From assembly GCA_047975215.1 (NCBI GenBank), contig JBKEDD010000083.1, positions 1 through 64,000 on the forward strand: a stretch of 64,000 nucleotides of DNA, in the 5' to 3' direction. This document shows positions 6,627 to 14,534 of this stretch, in pieces. The notes beneath the pieces are model-generated. The model made no database searches, was not told where the DNA came from, and saw only the letters and a list, made by a program, of their open reading frames with translations. Each line of letters begins with the position of its first letter. Position 1 is the stretch's first letter. Source of the stretch: JAGRMG01 sp047975215 (GTDB taxonomy: Bacteria > Pseudomonadota > Alphaproteobacteria > Rhodobacterales > Rhodobacteraceae). The translations under genes were made by a program, and so were the position numbers.

Positions 6627-7348
6627 GCCGCCGCGCCATTGTCAGAGCCATGGTAGCGGCGGGCGCGCTGAGCGTCGCGCCGCTTCGGACCGGGCACGGT
6701 CCCCGCTTCATCTGGAATGCCTCGGCCAGCGCGCCGATCGGCCTCTATTTGGTTCGCCCTGTGGGACGGCTCGAGGCCGGCGATCTTGTCGCGGTCATGC
6801 CGCCGGACGATCTCGCGGGCTTCCTCGACGCGCGCGGCTACCTCCCGCGCGGCGTTCCCCTGATCAAGCGCGTTCTGGCGCTCCCCGGCACCCAAGTGTG
6901 CCGAAAGGGAGCGCAGATCATTGCCTACGATCACGCCTATGGCGAAGCCCGCGAACGCGACAGCCGGGGCCGCCAATTGCCCTCCTGGCAGGGCTGCCGG
7001 GTGATCGCCGATGGCGACGTGTTCCTGATGAACTGGGACGCGGATGACAGCCTGGACGGCCGCTATTTCGGACCGCTTCCCCTCGCATCCGTCACCGCGC
7101 GCGTCGTGCCGATCTGGACCGACGAGAACGGCGACGACCGTTTCGAATGGCAGGCGTCAACGCGGCAAACGCCTGCACGGGAGCTGACATGCCGTCCGTT
7201 CCCGGCCCACTCCGCCGCACAGGAAAGGAAAATGCCATGCCGCAAATCGGTGAGTTCACCCGGCAGAAATCCGGCTTCGTCGGCCGCATCCAGACCCTCA
7301 CGCTCGACAGCGAGATCGCCGTCGTCGCGGTCGATACCGCAGGGGTAG
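6623..7348 (+). CDS. traF: TraF-like S26 signal peptidase, with C-terminus overlapping the next gene
   Basis: The protein belongs to the TraF branch of S26 peptidases, which mature the conjugative pilin (TrbC). After an N-terminal hydrophobic segment (residues 8-20), NASASAPIGLY holds the catalytic Ser and PLIKRVLALPG the general-base Lys; NWDADDSLDGRYFGPL is the later conserved box. Homologues usually end soon after the IWTDENGDDRFEW region. Here the frame stays open to 7348, adding about 50 Arg/Ser/Pro-rich residues that overlap the first 112 bases of the DUF736 gene in another frame. That tail has shadow-like composition, so a lost stop codon is likely. Confidence 0.85.
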   Translation: MSRRAIVRAMVAAGALSVAPLRTGHGPRFIWNASASAPIGLYLVRPVGRLEAGDLVAVMPPDDLAGFLDARGYLPRGVPLIKRVLALPGTQVCRKGAQIIAYDHAYGEARERDSRGRQLPSWQGCRVIADGDVFLMNWDADDSLDGRYFGPLPLASVTARVVPIWTDENGDDRFEWQASTRQTPARELTCRPFPAHSAAQERKMPCRKSVSSPGRNPASSAASRPSRSTARSPSSRSIPQG

Positions 7349-7575
7349 AGAACGCGCCCGATCACCGTGTTCACCTCGGCTCGGATGACACCGGACCCGA
7401 GGTCGGCGCGGCCTGGTCGCGCACCGGCGAGAAGGCCGGAGACTATCTCTCGGTGCTGATCGACGATCCCGCCCTGCCGCATCCGATCCGCGCCGCGATG
7501 TTCCAGAACGGCGCTGAGGCGACATCGTGGTCGCTGCATTGGAGCCGCGCGCCAAAGCGCGACGCAAAGGACTGA
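7237..7575 (+). CDS. DUF736 family protein (second copy)
   Basis: This is the second DUF736 protein of the window, 112 residues. It shares IGEFTRQKSGFVGRI at the start, the NAPDHRVHLG segment (NAPSHRVLVG in copy one), GAAWSRTGEKAGDYLSVLIDDP near residue 65, and WSLHWSR near the end. The ATG at 7237 follows AGGAAAGGAA. Upstream ATGs at 7147 and 7189 are in frame, but they would sit inside the traF coding sequence and lack a good ribosome site. The gene lies between traF and the transglycosylase gene. The family's function is unknown. Confidence 0.85.
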   Translation: MPQIGEFTRQKSGFVGRIQTLTLDSEIAVVAVDTAGVENAPDHRVHLGSDDTGPEVGAAWSRTGEKAGDYLSVLIDDPALPHPIRAAMFQNGAEATSWSLHWSRAPKRDAKD

Positions 7576-7578
7576 GCG

Positions 7579-8334
7579 ATGCCGCAGCTTCGTTTCCGGC
7601 GTCGCCAGGGTCGTGCGTTCGGGCGGCTTCGCGCCGCCCGGCGCACGGCCGCACTTCTCCTTCTCGGCCTGTCGATGCCGTTCGCGTCCGATACACTGGC
7701 GCAGGTCCCGGCCGCACCCGCCGCTCAGGCCGTTCTGCGCGATCCGAACGCCCAATTTGTCGCGGAAGCCGCGCTCCGCTTCGGCATTCCGGAGCACTGG
7801 ATCCGCGCGGTGATGCGCGTCGAAAGCGCGGGCGATCTGCGGGCGGTGTCATCGGCTGGCGCGATGGGCCTGATGCAGATCATGCCCGATACCTGGACCG
7901 CGCTCCGCCAACGTCACCGGCTCGGCCGTGACCCCTTCGATCGTCGCGACAATATTCTCGCGGGCGCGGCTTACTTGCGCGAAATGTTCGACCGCTACGG
8001 CAACGTCGCGGCCATGCTGGCGGCCTATAATGCCGGCCCGGGCCGTTACGACGAATACCTCTCCGACGGTCGCATTCTGCCCGCAGAGACGCGCGCCTAT
8101 GTCGCGACCCTCGCGCCGATCTTGGGCGCGGCCGCGCTGCCCGGCACGGCTTCCGAAACACCTGCACGGCCGCCCGATTGGCGCGAAGCGCCACTCTTCG
8201 TGGCGCACGATTTCAGCCGCGAAGCTGCGGACAACGCGCCGCAGCAAGGCGCCCATTCCCTCGTTCCCGGAGCAGATCAGGGCGCCGCGGAGGGCATTTT
8301 CGTCGCCGCGCAAGACACGGGCGATGCGCCATGA
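7579..8334 (+). CDS. Lytic transglycosylase of the conjugation system (SLT domain)
   Basis: This 251-residue secreted protein opens peptidoglycan for the transfer apparatus, like VirB1/TrbN. A basic N-terminus and a hydrophobic stretch (AALLLLGLSMPFA) ending near SDTLAQ form a signal peptide. The SLT domain follows: WIRAVMRVESAGD has the catalytic Glu, AVSSAGAMGLMQIMPDTW is the hallmark box, and MLAAYNAGPGRYDEY the C-terminal one. The last 60 residues are Pro/Ala-rich and have no recognised fold. It begins three bases after the DUF736 stop and lies directly upstream of the relaxase leader. Confidence 0.93.
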   Translation: MPQLRFRRRQGRAFGRLRAARRTAALLLLGLSMPFASDTLAQVPAAPAAQAVLRDPNAQFVAEAALRFGIPEHWIRAVMRVESAGDLRAVSSAGAMGLMQIMPDTWTALRQRHRLGRDPFDRRDNILAGAAYLREMFDRYGNVAAMLAAYNAGPGRYDEYLSDGRILPAETRAYVATLAPILGAAALPGTASETPARPPDWREAPLFVAHDFSREAADNAPQQGAHSLVPGADQGAAEGIFVAAQDTGDAP

Positions 8335-8437
8335 CCGGCCCAATGCTCAATCGTGTTCTGGCGGGCTTTTGCGCATCATGGAGGGCGCAGGGGTCGGGTG
8401 CGAGCACCACGACCGGACGATGGCAGGATAAAAGGCC

Positions 8438-8570
8438 GCACATTGCGGGCCGGACGGTCGGTTGTTTTTATTGGGTTTTCCAGCGCGTTTCACACATTGC
8501 GGCGTCTCAGCGCAATGTGCCGGAACTGCTCATCTGCCCGGAATTGCTCGGCTTTTCGCACATTGCGGGG
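8438..8570 (+). repeat. Repeated CACATTGCGG elements before the relaxase gene, candidate oriT
   Basis: CACATTGCGG occurs at 8440-8449, 8493-8502 and 8560-8569. CGCAATGTG at 8511-8519 is the exact inverse of CACATTGCG at 8493-8501, giving a 9-bp perfect hairpin with a 9-base loop (GCGTCTCAG). The cluster fills the gap between the transglycosylase stop and the relaxase start at 8578, where an origin of transfer or an iteron-type regulatory site is expected. Confidence 0.5.
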
Positions 8571-8577
8571 CGGGGTC

Positions 8578-10317
8578 ATGGCCGGTGAGCGCGAGTTTCG
8601 CATCCGCCCAGGCCGCATCCGCTCGACGCGGGCACAGCAAGTGCGCCCCTTCATCGCCCAGGCGCTCGCGGCGGCCAAGAAGGCTGGGGGATCGGTGTCG
8701 CGTTCCGGCCGCATCTCTTCCGGGAACCGTTCGCGTTTCGGGCATGGGCGGCGGGCCAGCATTCAGGCCAATCGATTTATCACCGCTCGGTCACGGGGAG
8801 CCGTGGTCAAGGCGCGCGTCGTGCGCCATTCCGGTCGCGCCGCGCCCTTGGGAACGCATTTCGATTATCTGAGCCGCGACGGTGTGACCCGGGACGGGGA
8901 AAAGGCGCGTCTGTTTGGGCCGGAGACAGAGGCTGCCGACGGGCGGTCCTTCGTCGAGCGCTGCGGCGATGACCGACATCATTTCCGCTTCATCGTCTCA
9001 CCCGATGACGCGCTCGAGATGTCGGATCTCAGATCCTTCACGCGCGATCTCGTCGGGCAGATGGAAAAGGATCTCGGCACGCGCCTCGACTGGGTGGCCG
9101 TCGATCACTGGAACACCGAGCATCCCCATGTCCATCTGATCGTCCGCGGCGTTCGGGACGACGGGCAGGACCTCGTGATCTCGCGCGACTACATCAAGGA
9201 GGGGATGCGCGACCGGGCGCGCGATCTCATCACCATGGAATTGGGGCCGCGCACCGATCACGACATCCGGCGTGCCCTCGAACTGCAGATCGATGCCGAG
9301 CGCTGGACCCAGCTCGACCGCCAACTCGTCCGTGACGCCCGCGATGCCGGCGCGATCGACCTGGCGCCGCATCCCGACCGTCAGCCCGATGAATACCAGG
9401 CCCTGAAAATCGGGCGGCTACGGAAGCTGGAATCGCTCGGCCTCGCCGAGCAGGTCGGCCCCGGGCAATGGTCGGTCAGCCATGATGCCGAAGCCACCTT
9501 GCGGCAGTTGGGCGAGCGCGGGGACATCATCAAGCGCATGCACAGGGCTCTGACCGAGAAGGGGATTGAGCGTGGCGCCGCAGGCTATGTGCTTGCCGCC
9601 GAGAGTCTCGACACGCCAGTCATCGGCCGGTTGGTCGAGCGCGGGCTCGATGACGAACTGAAGGGGACCGCCTATGCGGTGGTCGATGGCGTCGATGGCC
9701 GGACCCATCACATCAAGCTGCCCGATCTCAATGCCGCGGGCGACAGCGCTCCCGGATCGATCGTCGAGCTTCGCAGCTTCGACAATGCCAGGGGGCAGCG
9801 CCGAGTGGCGATTGCCGTGCGTTCCGATCTCGACCTCCAAGGCCAGATTTCGGCGTCCGGCGCGACCTGGCTGGACCGGCAGGCCGTCGCGCGCGAGCGG
9901 ATCGATTTTTCCTCCGGCGGCTTTGGCGCCGAGGTTCGCGAAGCGATGGATCGCCGCGCCGAGCGCCTTTTGCAGGAAGGGCTGGCGGAGCGTCAGGGGC
10001 GACGCATCGTCTTCAGCCGCAACCTGATCGACACGCTGCGGCACAGGGAACTCGACGCGCTTGGCGGCAAGCTGGCGGCCGAGACAGGCCTGCCGTTCAA
10101 CCGGGCCGCCGGCGGCGACTATGTCTCCGGCACCTACCGGCAGCGACTGGCGCTGGCATCCGGCCGCTTCGCCATTATCGACGACGGCCTCGGCTTCCAG
10201 CTCGTGCCCTGGTCCCCTTCGCTCGAAAAGAATCTCGGCCGCCACGTCTCGGGCGTCGCGCGGGGCGACGGCGGCGTCGACTGGAGCTTCGGCCGCAAAC
10301 GGGGCCTCGAGCTCTGA
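8578..10317 (+). CDS. Relaxase/mobilisation protein (DUF3363, RlxS-like)
   Basis: This 579-residue protein nicks the element at oriT and carries the strand to the recipient. Basic residues dominate the first 90 positions. Then GTHFDYLSRDG appears, and WNTEHPHVHLIVRG supplies the HxH metal-binding motif of HUH relaxases near residue 185. The remaining two thirds match DUF3363, with RKLESLGLAEQVGPGQW and a conserved C-terminal RHVSGVARGDGGVDWSFGRKRG. The ATG at 8578 directly follows the repeat-rich leader. It is followed 21 bases on by traG. An open frame extends upstream to 8353 but runs through the repeats, so the later start is preferred. Confidence 0.9.
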   Translation: MAGEREFRIRPGRIRSTRAQQVRPFIAQALAAAKKAGGSVSRSGRISSGNRSRFGHGRRASIQANRFITARSRGAVVKARVVRHSGRAAPLGTHFDYLSRDGVTRDGEKARLFGPETEAADGRSFVERCGDDRHHFRFIVSPDDALEMSDLRSFTRDLVGQMEKDLGTRLDWVAVDHWNTEHPHVHLIVRGVRDDGQDLVISRDYIKEGMRDRARDLITMELGPRTDHDIRRALELQIDAERWTQLDRQLVRDARDAGAIDLAPHPDRQPDEYQALKIGRLRKLESLGLAEQVGPGQWSVSHDAEATLRQLGERGDIIKRMHRALTEKGIERGAAGYVLAAESLDTPVIGRLVERGLDDELKGTAYAVVDGVDGRTHHIKLPDLNAAGDSAPGSIVELRSFDNARGQRRVAIAVRSDLDLQGQISASGATWLDRQAVARERIDFSSGGFGAEVREAMDRRAERLLQEGLAERQGRRIVFSRNLIDTLRHRELDALGGKLAAETGLPFNRAAGGDYVSGTYRQRLALASGRFAIIDDGLGFQLVPWSPSLEKNLGRHVSGVARGDGGVDWSFGRKRGLEL

Positions 10318-10338
10318 CGCTCAAAGGAAGGAACCACC

Positions 10339-12324
10339 ATGTCCGCGACGAAAATTCTCTGGGGCCAGATCATCATCGTCTTTCTGATCGTCCTCGTCGC
10401 GACATGGGCGGCGACACAATACGTGGCATGGGAGCTCGGGTTTCAGGCGCAGCTCGGATCGCCATGGTTCCGGGTCGCTGGCTGGCCGGTCTATTATCCT
10501 CCCGCGATCTTCTGGTGGTGGTATTTCTATGAAGCCTATGCGCCGGGCATCTTTGCCACGGGCGGGATGATCGCGGCATCGGGCGGATTCATCGCTATTG
10601 CCGTCGCGATTCTCATGTCGGTCTGGCGAGCGCGGGAGGCAAAGAATGCGGAGACCTATGGTTCTGCCCGATGGGCGCGACCCGATGAGGTCAAGGCCGC
10701 GGGACTCCTCGATCCCGATGGTGTCGTGCTCGGGCGCTTCGATCGCGCCTATCTTCGTCACGACGGGCCAGAGCATGTCCTGTGTTTCGCGCCGACACGG
10801 TCTGGCAAAGGCGTCGGCCTGGTTGTGCCCACGCTCCTGACTTGGCCAGGTTCGGCAATCGTCCACGACATCAAGGGTGAGAACTGGCAGCTCACTGCGG
10901 GCTTTCGCGCCCGGCACGGCAGGGTGCTTCTCTTCGATCCGACCAATCCGGATTCGTCGGCGTATAATCCGCTGCTCGAGGTTCGGCGCGGTGAATGGGA
11001 GGTCCGCGACGTCCAGAACATCGCCGATATCCTGGTCGATCCCGAAGGCAGTCTTGAACGACGCAATCACTGGGACAAGACCAGTCATGCCTTGCTGGTC
11101 GGAGCCATTCTGCATGTCCTCTATGCCGAACCCGACAAGACCCTCGCTGGCGTGGCTTCGTTCCTCTCCGACCCCAGGCGCACGATCGAAGCGACACTCG
11201 ATGCGATGATGAAGACTGCGCATCTCGGCGAAGCCGGCCCGCATCCTGTCATCGCCAGCGCGGCGCGCGAACTGCTGAACAAGTCCGACAATGAGCGCTC
11301 AGGCGTGCTCTCCACCGCCATGTCGTTCCTCGGTCTCTATCGCGATCCCGTCGTCGCCGAGGTGACGCGCCGCTGTGACTGGCGCATCGCCGACCTGGTG
11401 GCGGGCGAAATGCCGGCGACGCTCTACCTCGTCGTGCCACCGTCCGACATCAATCGGACCAAGCCCCTTGTTCGCCTCATCCTCAATCAGGTCGGGCGCC
11501 GTCTGACCGAAGATTTGCAGATCAAGGCAGGTCGGCATCGGCTCCTGCTCATGCTCGACGAATTTCCGGCTCTCGGTCGGCTCGACTTCTTCGAGAGCGC
11601 CCTGGCATTCATGGCGGGCTACGGTCTGAAGAGCTTCCTGATCGCCCAGTCTCTGAACCAGATCGAGAAAGCCTACGGCCCGAACAATTCGATCCTCGAC
11701 AATTGCCATGTGCGCGTGAGCTTCGCCACCAACGACGAGCGAACGGCCAAGCGCGTGTCCGATGCGCTCGGCACGGCAACCGAAATGAAGGCGATGAAAA
11801 ACTATGCCGGCCACAGGCTTTCACCTTGGCTCGGGCACCTGATGGTCTCGCGATCCGAGACGGCGCGCCAGTTGCTCACGCCTGGTGAAATCATGCAGCT
11901 TCCGCCCTCCGATGAGATCGTCATGCTAGCAGGTACCCCGCCGATCCGCGCGAAGAAGGCCCGCTATTTCGAGGATGTGCGCTTCAAGGAGCGCGTCCTC
12001 GCTCCCCCGGAATCGGTCCGATCCGACAAGCCACAGTCCGACGATTGGAGCGCCTTGCCGGTGCCGCAACGTCCGCTGTTCGACACGACCACGAAGACGT
12101 CCGGCGATCCGGATGAAGATCCGACCGGCTCCGAGCGCCGGCATCAGCCTGAGCTGAGCCATGCCAATCCGATCAAGAAGAGGAAGCCGATCGAGAACGA
12201 GTTCGATCCGCCTGACGAGGACGGTGAGGACGATGCAACCCGCAGCCGGCGCCTCACGCAGGTGATGGGGCTGAACGTGGCGCGTCAGGCGAGCATGGAT
12301 CCCGGTGACGGGATGGACCTCTGA
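10339..12324 (+). CDS. traG: TraG/VirD4-type coupling protein
   Basis: The 661-residue ATPase links the relaxase-DNA complex to the type IV secretion channel. Two N-terminal membrane segments (residues 8-30 and about 70-95) anchor it. Walker A is APTRSGKGVG near residue 155, Walker B is LLMLDEFPALGRLDFFE near 405, and SLNQIEKAYGPNN follows. The Asp/Glu/Lys-rich C-terminus (DPPDEDGEDDATRSRR) is a likely substrate-recruiting tail. The ribosome site is AAGGAAGGAACC. It stands between the relaxase and a small ribbon-helix-helix gene, the order typical of alphaproteobacterial ICEs. Confidence 0.96.
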   Translation: MSATKILWGQIIIVFLIVLVATWAATQYVAWELGFQAQLGSPWFRVAGWPVYYPPAIFWWWYFYEAYAPGIFATGGMIAASGGFIAIAVAILMSVWRAREAKNAETYGSARWARPDEVKAAGLLDPDGVVLGRFDRAYLRHDGPEHVLCFAPTRSGKGVGLVVPTLLTWPGSAIVHDIKGENWQLTAGFRARHGRVLLFDPTNPDSSAYNPLLEVRRGEWEVRDVQNIADILVDPEGSLERRNHWDKTSHALLVGAILHVLYAEPDKTLAGVASFLSDPRRTIEATLDAMMKTAHLGEAGPHPVIASAARELLNKSDNERSGVLSTAMSFLGLYRDPVVAEVTRRCDWRIADLVAGEMPATLYLVVPPSDINRTKPLVRLILNQVGRRLTEDLQIKAGRHRLLLMLDEFPALGRLDFFESALAFMAGYGLKSFLIAQSLNQIEKAYGPNNSILDNCHVRVSFATNDERTAKRVSDALGTATEMKAMKNYAGHRLSPWLGHLMVSRSETARQLLTPGEIMQLPPSDEIVMLAGTPPIRAKKARYFEDVRFKERVLAPPESVRSDKPQSDDWSALPVPQRPLFDTTTKTSGDPDEDPTGSERRHQPELSHANPIKKRKPIENEFDPPDEDGEDDATRSRRLTQVMGLNVARQASMDPGDGMDL

Positions 12325-12329
12325 TCGCC

Positions 12330-12767
12330 ATGACCGCACGCAAGAAGAAATCTCCGGTCTCCGTCTATCTCGACCCCGAGATCATGACGATGTTGGCGGA
12401 ATTCGCTGCCCGACGTGGTCAGTCCCGATCGATGATCGCGGAAGCCGCGATCGCGTCCTTTCTGTCGCCGGATGCCGACGAACGCCGTGAAGCGGCCATC
12501 GTCAAACGGCTCGACCAGATCGACCGGCGCGTTTCAAGGCTGGAGCGCGATGTCGGGATCTCCGTGGAAACCCTGGCCGTCTTCGTGCGCTTCTGGCTCA
12601 CCAGCACGCCCGCGCTGCCGGAGCCTGCGGCGCAGGCGGCGCGGGCCAAAGCGAGCGAACGCTATGAAGCCTTTGTTGGTGCGCTCGGGCGCCGCCTAGC
12701 GGCGGGACCGCAGCTCCGGCAGGAGATCAGCGAGGATGTCAGTCCCGCGCGATCGGAACCATTATAG
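12330..12767 (+). CDS. Ribbon-helix-helix (CopG-like) conjugation protein
   Basis: This 145-residue protein starts with a ribbon-helix-helix domain: KSPVSVYLDPEIMTMLAEFA (residues 7-26), then RRGQSRSMIAEAAIASFL. A long helix follows (RLDQIDRRVSRLERDVG near residue 55) that can form a coiled coil. Such proteins commonly sit between traG and trbB in these elements and may bind DNA near oriT or repress the trb operon. The gene begins five bases after traG. No catalytic feature is present. Confidence 0.8.
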   Translation: MTARKKKSPVSVYLDPEIMTMLAEFAARRGQSRSMIAEAAIASFLSPDADERREAAIVKRLDQIDRRVSRLERDVGISVETLAVFVRFWLTSTPALPEPAAQAARAKASERYEAFVGALGRRLAAGPQLRQEISEDVSPARSEPL

Positions 12768-12860
12768 GGGCCGTGCAGCCAGCCGGTGGCGCCGGGCAAT
12801 CCCGCCGATTTCCTGTATTTGCACGCTACAGTACTACTCCGAAAGACAGTTGTTGAATCC

Positions 12861-12896
12861 ACCCGAACTCGGGTTCTTTTAATCGTCCCCGTCGGG
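12861..12896. promoter_or_regulatory. Two short palindromes upstream of trbB
   Basis: ACCCGA (12861-12866) and TCGGGT (12869-12874) are inverted around AC and followed by TCTTTT. CCCCG-T-CGGGG follows at 12886-12896. They occupy the 166-base gap before trbB, the largest gap in the transfer region, so they may be a weak terminator for the traG unit or an operator for the trb operon. Confidence 0.35.
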
Positions 12897-12933
12897 GCAG
12901 GACCGAATTGTTCCCGGCCAGAACGGGGACAAG

Positions 12934-13914
12934 ATGGCGGCTTCACATAACAATCCAGAAGGTCGCGCGCGCAGTTCGCGCATGCTGCGCACCGCGCTCG
13001 GAGCCGCCATCGCCCGCTTCCTGGACGACCCCGCGGTCGTCGAGGTCATGCTCAATCCCGATGGCCGCATCTGGGTCGACCGGTTGTCCGAGGGCCTGGC
13101 CGATACGGGGGAGATTCTGCCCGCAGCCGATGGGGAACGCATCGTGCGGCTCGTTGCCCATCATGTCGGCGCCGAGGTGCATGCCGGGGCGCCGCGGGTT
13201 TCGGCCGAGCTGCCGGAGACCGGCGAACGCTTCGAGGGCTTGCTGCCGCCAGTCGTCGCCGCGCCCGCCTTCGCCATCCGCAAGCCAGCGGTCGCGGTCT
13301 TCACGCTCGACGACTATGTCGCTGCCGGCATCATGACGGCCGAACAGAGCGCGACATTGCGCGAGGCGGTGGCGACGCGCGCCAATATTCTCGTCGCGGG
13401 CGGCACCTCGACCGGCAAGACGACCCTGACCAACGCCCTGCTTGCCGAGGTGTCGAATAGCTCGGACCGCGTCGTCATCATCGAGGACACGCGCGAGTTG
13501 CAATGCGCCGCGCCCAACCTCGTCGCGATGCGCACGAAAGACGGCGTGGCGACTCTCTCCGACCTCGTGCGTTCCTCTCTGCGGCTTCGCCCGGATCGCA
13601 TCCCCGTCGGCGAGGTGCGCGGCGCCGAGGCGCTCGACCTGCTCAAGGCCTGGGGGACGGGGCATCCGGGCGGCATCGGCACGATCCATGCCGGCTCCGG
13701 CATCGGCGCGCTGCGCCGCCTCGAACAACTTATCCAGGAAGCCGTCATCACCGTGCCGCGCGCACTGATCGCCGAGACGATCGACCTGGTCGCGGTCCTC
13801 GCCGGACGCGGGTCCGCGCGAAGGCTTGTCGAACTCGCGCGCGTCGATGGGCTCGGCCGTGACGGCGACTACCGCATCACCTCCGCAACCAGTTCAGAAG
13901 GGAAGCCCGAATGA
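12934..13914 (+). CDS. trbB: TrbB conjugative transfer ATPase
   Basis: The 326-residue VirB11/GspE-type ATPase powers pilus and channel assembly from the cytosol. After an N-terminal domain (DPAVVEVMLNPDGRIWVDRL), Walker A GGTSTGKTT lies near residue 157, RVVIIEDTREL is the Asp box, and GTGHPGGIGTIHAGS is the His box. TrbB opens the classical trb order, with trbC overlapping by four bases. Length is normal for the family. Confidence 0.96.
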   Translation: MAASHNNPEGRARSSRMLRTALGAAIARFLDDPAVVEVMLNPDGRIWVDRLSEGLADTGEILPAADGERIVRLVAHHVGAEVHAGAPRVSAELPETGERFEGLLPPVVAAPAFAIRKPAVAVFTLDDYVAAGIMTAEQSATLREAVATRANILVAGGTSTGKTTLTNALLAEVSNSSDRVVIIEDTRELQCAAPNLVAMRTKDGVATLSDLVRSSLRLRPDRIPVGEVRGAEALDLLKAWGTGHPGGIGTIHAGSGIGALRRLEQLIQEAVITVPRALIAETIDLVAVLAGRGSARRLVELARVDGLGRDGDYRITSATSSEGKPE

Positions 13915-14243
13915 TCCGTCACGCCTTGCGCATTCGCCGTCACGTCGCGACAGCCGCGGCCGTCACCTATGTCAGCCTGTTCATGGCACCGGCCGCGCAT
14001 GCGTCCGGTTCATCCATGCCCTGGGAGGCGCCGCTTCAGAGCATTCTCGAATCGATCGAGGGACCGGTCGCGAAGATCATCGCCGTCATCATCATCATCG
14101 TTACCGGCCTTACGCTGGCCTTCGGCGACACCTCTGGCGGCTTCCGGCGGCTGATCCAGATCGTCTTCGGCATCTCCATCGCCTTCGCGGCATCGAGCTT
14201 CTTTCTGTCCTTCTTCTCGTTCGGCGGCGGGGCGCTCATCTGA
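13911..14243 (+). CDS. trbC: TrbC pilin precursor
   Basis: The 110-residue protein is the TrbC/VirB2-type pilin. A signal sequence (basic start, VATAAAVTYVSLFMAPAAHA) ends near residue 32. Two strongly hydrophobic segments follow, around residues 55-75 (IIAVIIIIVTGLTLAFGD) and 85-105. TraF at 6623 is the expected maturation peptidase, which cyclises TrbC in the RP4 model. It overlaps trbB (ATGA) and trbD (TGATG). Confidence 0.92.
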   Translation: MIRHALRIRRHVATAAAVTYVSLFMAPAAHASGSSMPWEAPLQSILESIEGPVAKIIAVIIIIVTGLTLAFGDTSGGFRRLIQIVFGISIAFAASSFFLSFFSFGGGALI

Positions 14244-14524
14244 TGGCGGCTGTTCTTGAACAGCTCGATGCCGTGCCGGGCTTTACCGTCCCGGTTCACA
14301 GGGCGCTGACCGAACACATTCTGCTGGGGGGCGCGCCGCGATCCATTGCGATCCTGAACGGAACGCTTGCCGGGGCCGTGGGTCTCGGCCTGCGCCTCTG
14401 GCTGGTCGGTCTCGCCATCTGGGCCGTCGGGCATTTCGTGGCGGTCTGGGCGGCAAAGCGTGACCCGCTCTTCGTCGAGGTCGGGCGCCGACATCTGCGC
14501 ATCCCGGCTTTCCTGGCGGTGTGA
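14243..14524 (+). CDS. trbD: TrbD inner-membrane protein
   Basis: This 93-residue protein corresponds to TrbD/VirB3. The opening PGFTVPVHRALTEHILLGGAPR is the family signature, followed by one or two membrane helices (AILNGTLAGAVGLGLRLWLV and the next 20 residues) and a basic end. The start ATG overlaps the trbC stop as TGATG. Its position directly before trbE is canonical. The partner protein TrbE probably forms an inner-membrane complex with it. Confidence 0.92.
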   Translation: MAAVLEQLDAVPGFTVPVHRALTEHILLGGAPRSIAILNGTLAGAVGLGLRLWLVGLAIWAVGHFVAVWAAKRDPLFVEVGRRHLRIPAFLAV

Positions 14525-14534
14525 GGGCGCTGCG

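Noticed and set aside
8331..8588. 85-codon frame starting at an ATGA overlap with the transglycosylase gene
   Set aside because: It runs through the CACATTGCGG repeats and its composition follows them (HIAGR, HIAAS, HIAGRG); no family features. More likely the untranslated oriT region.
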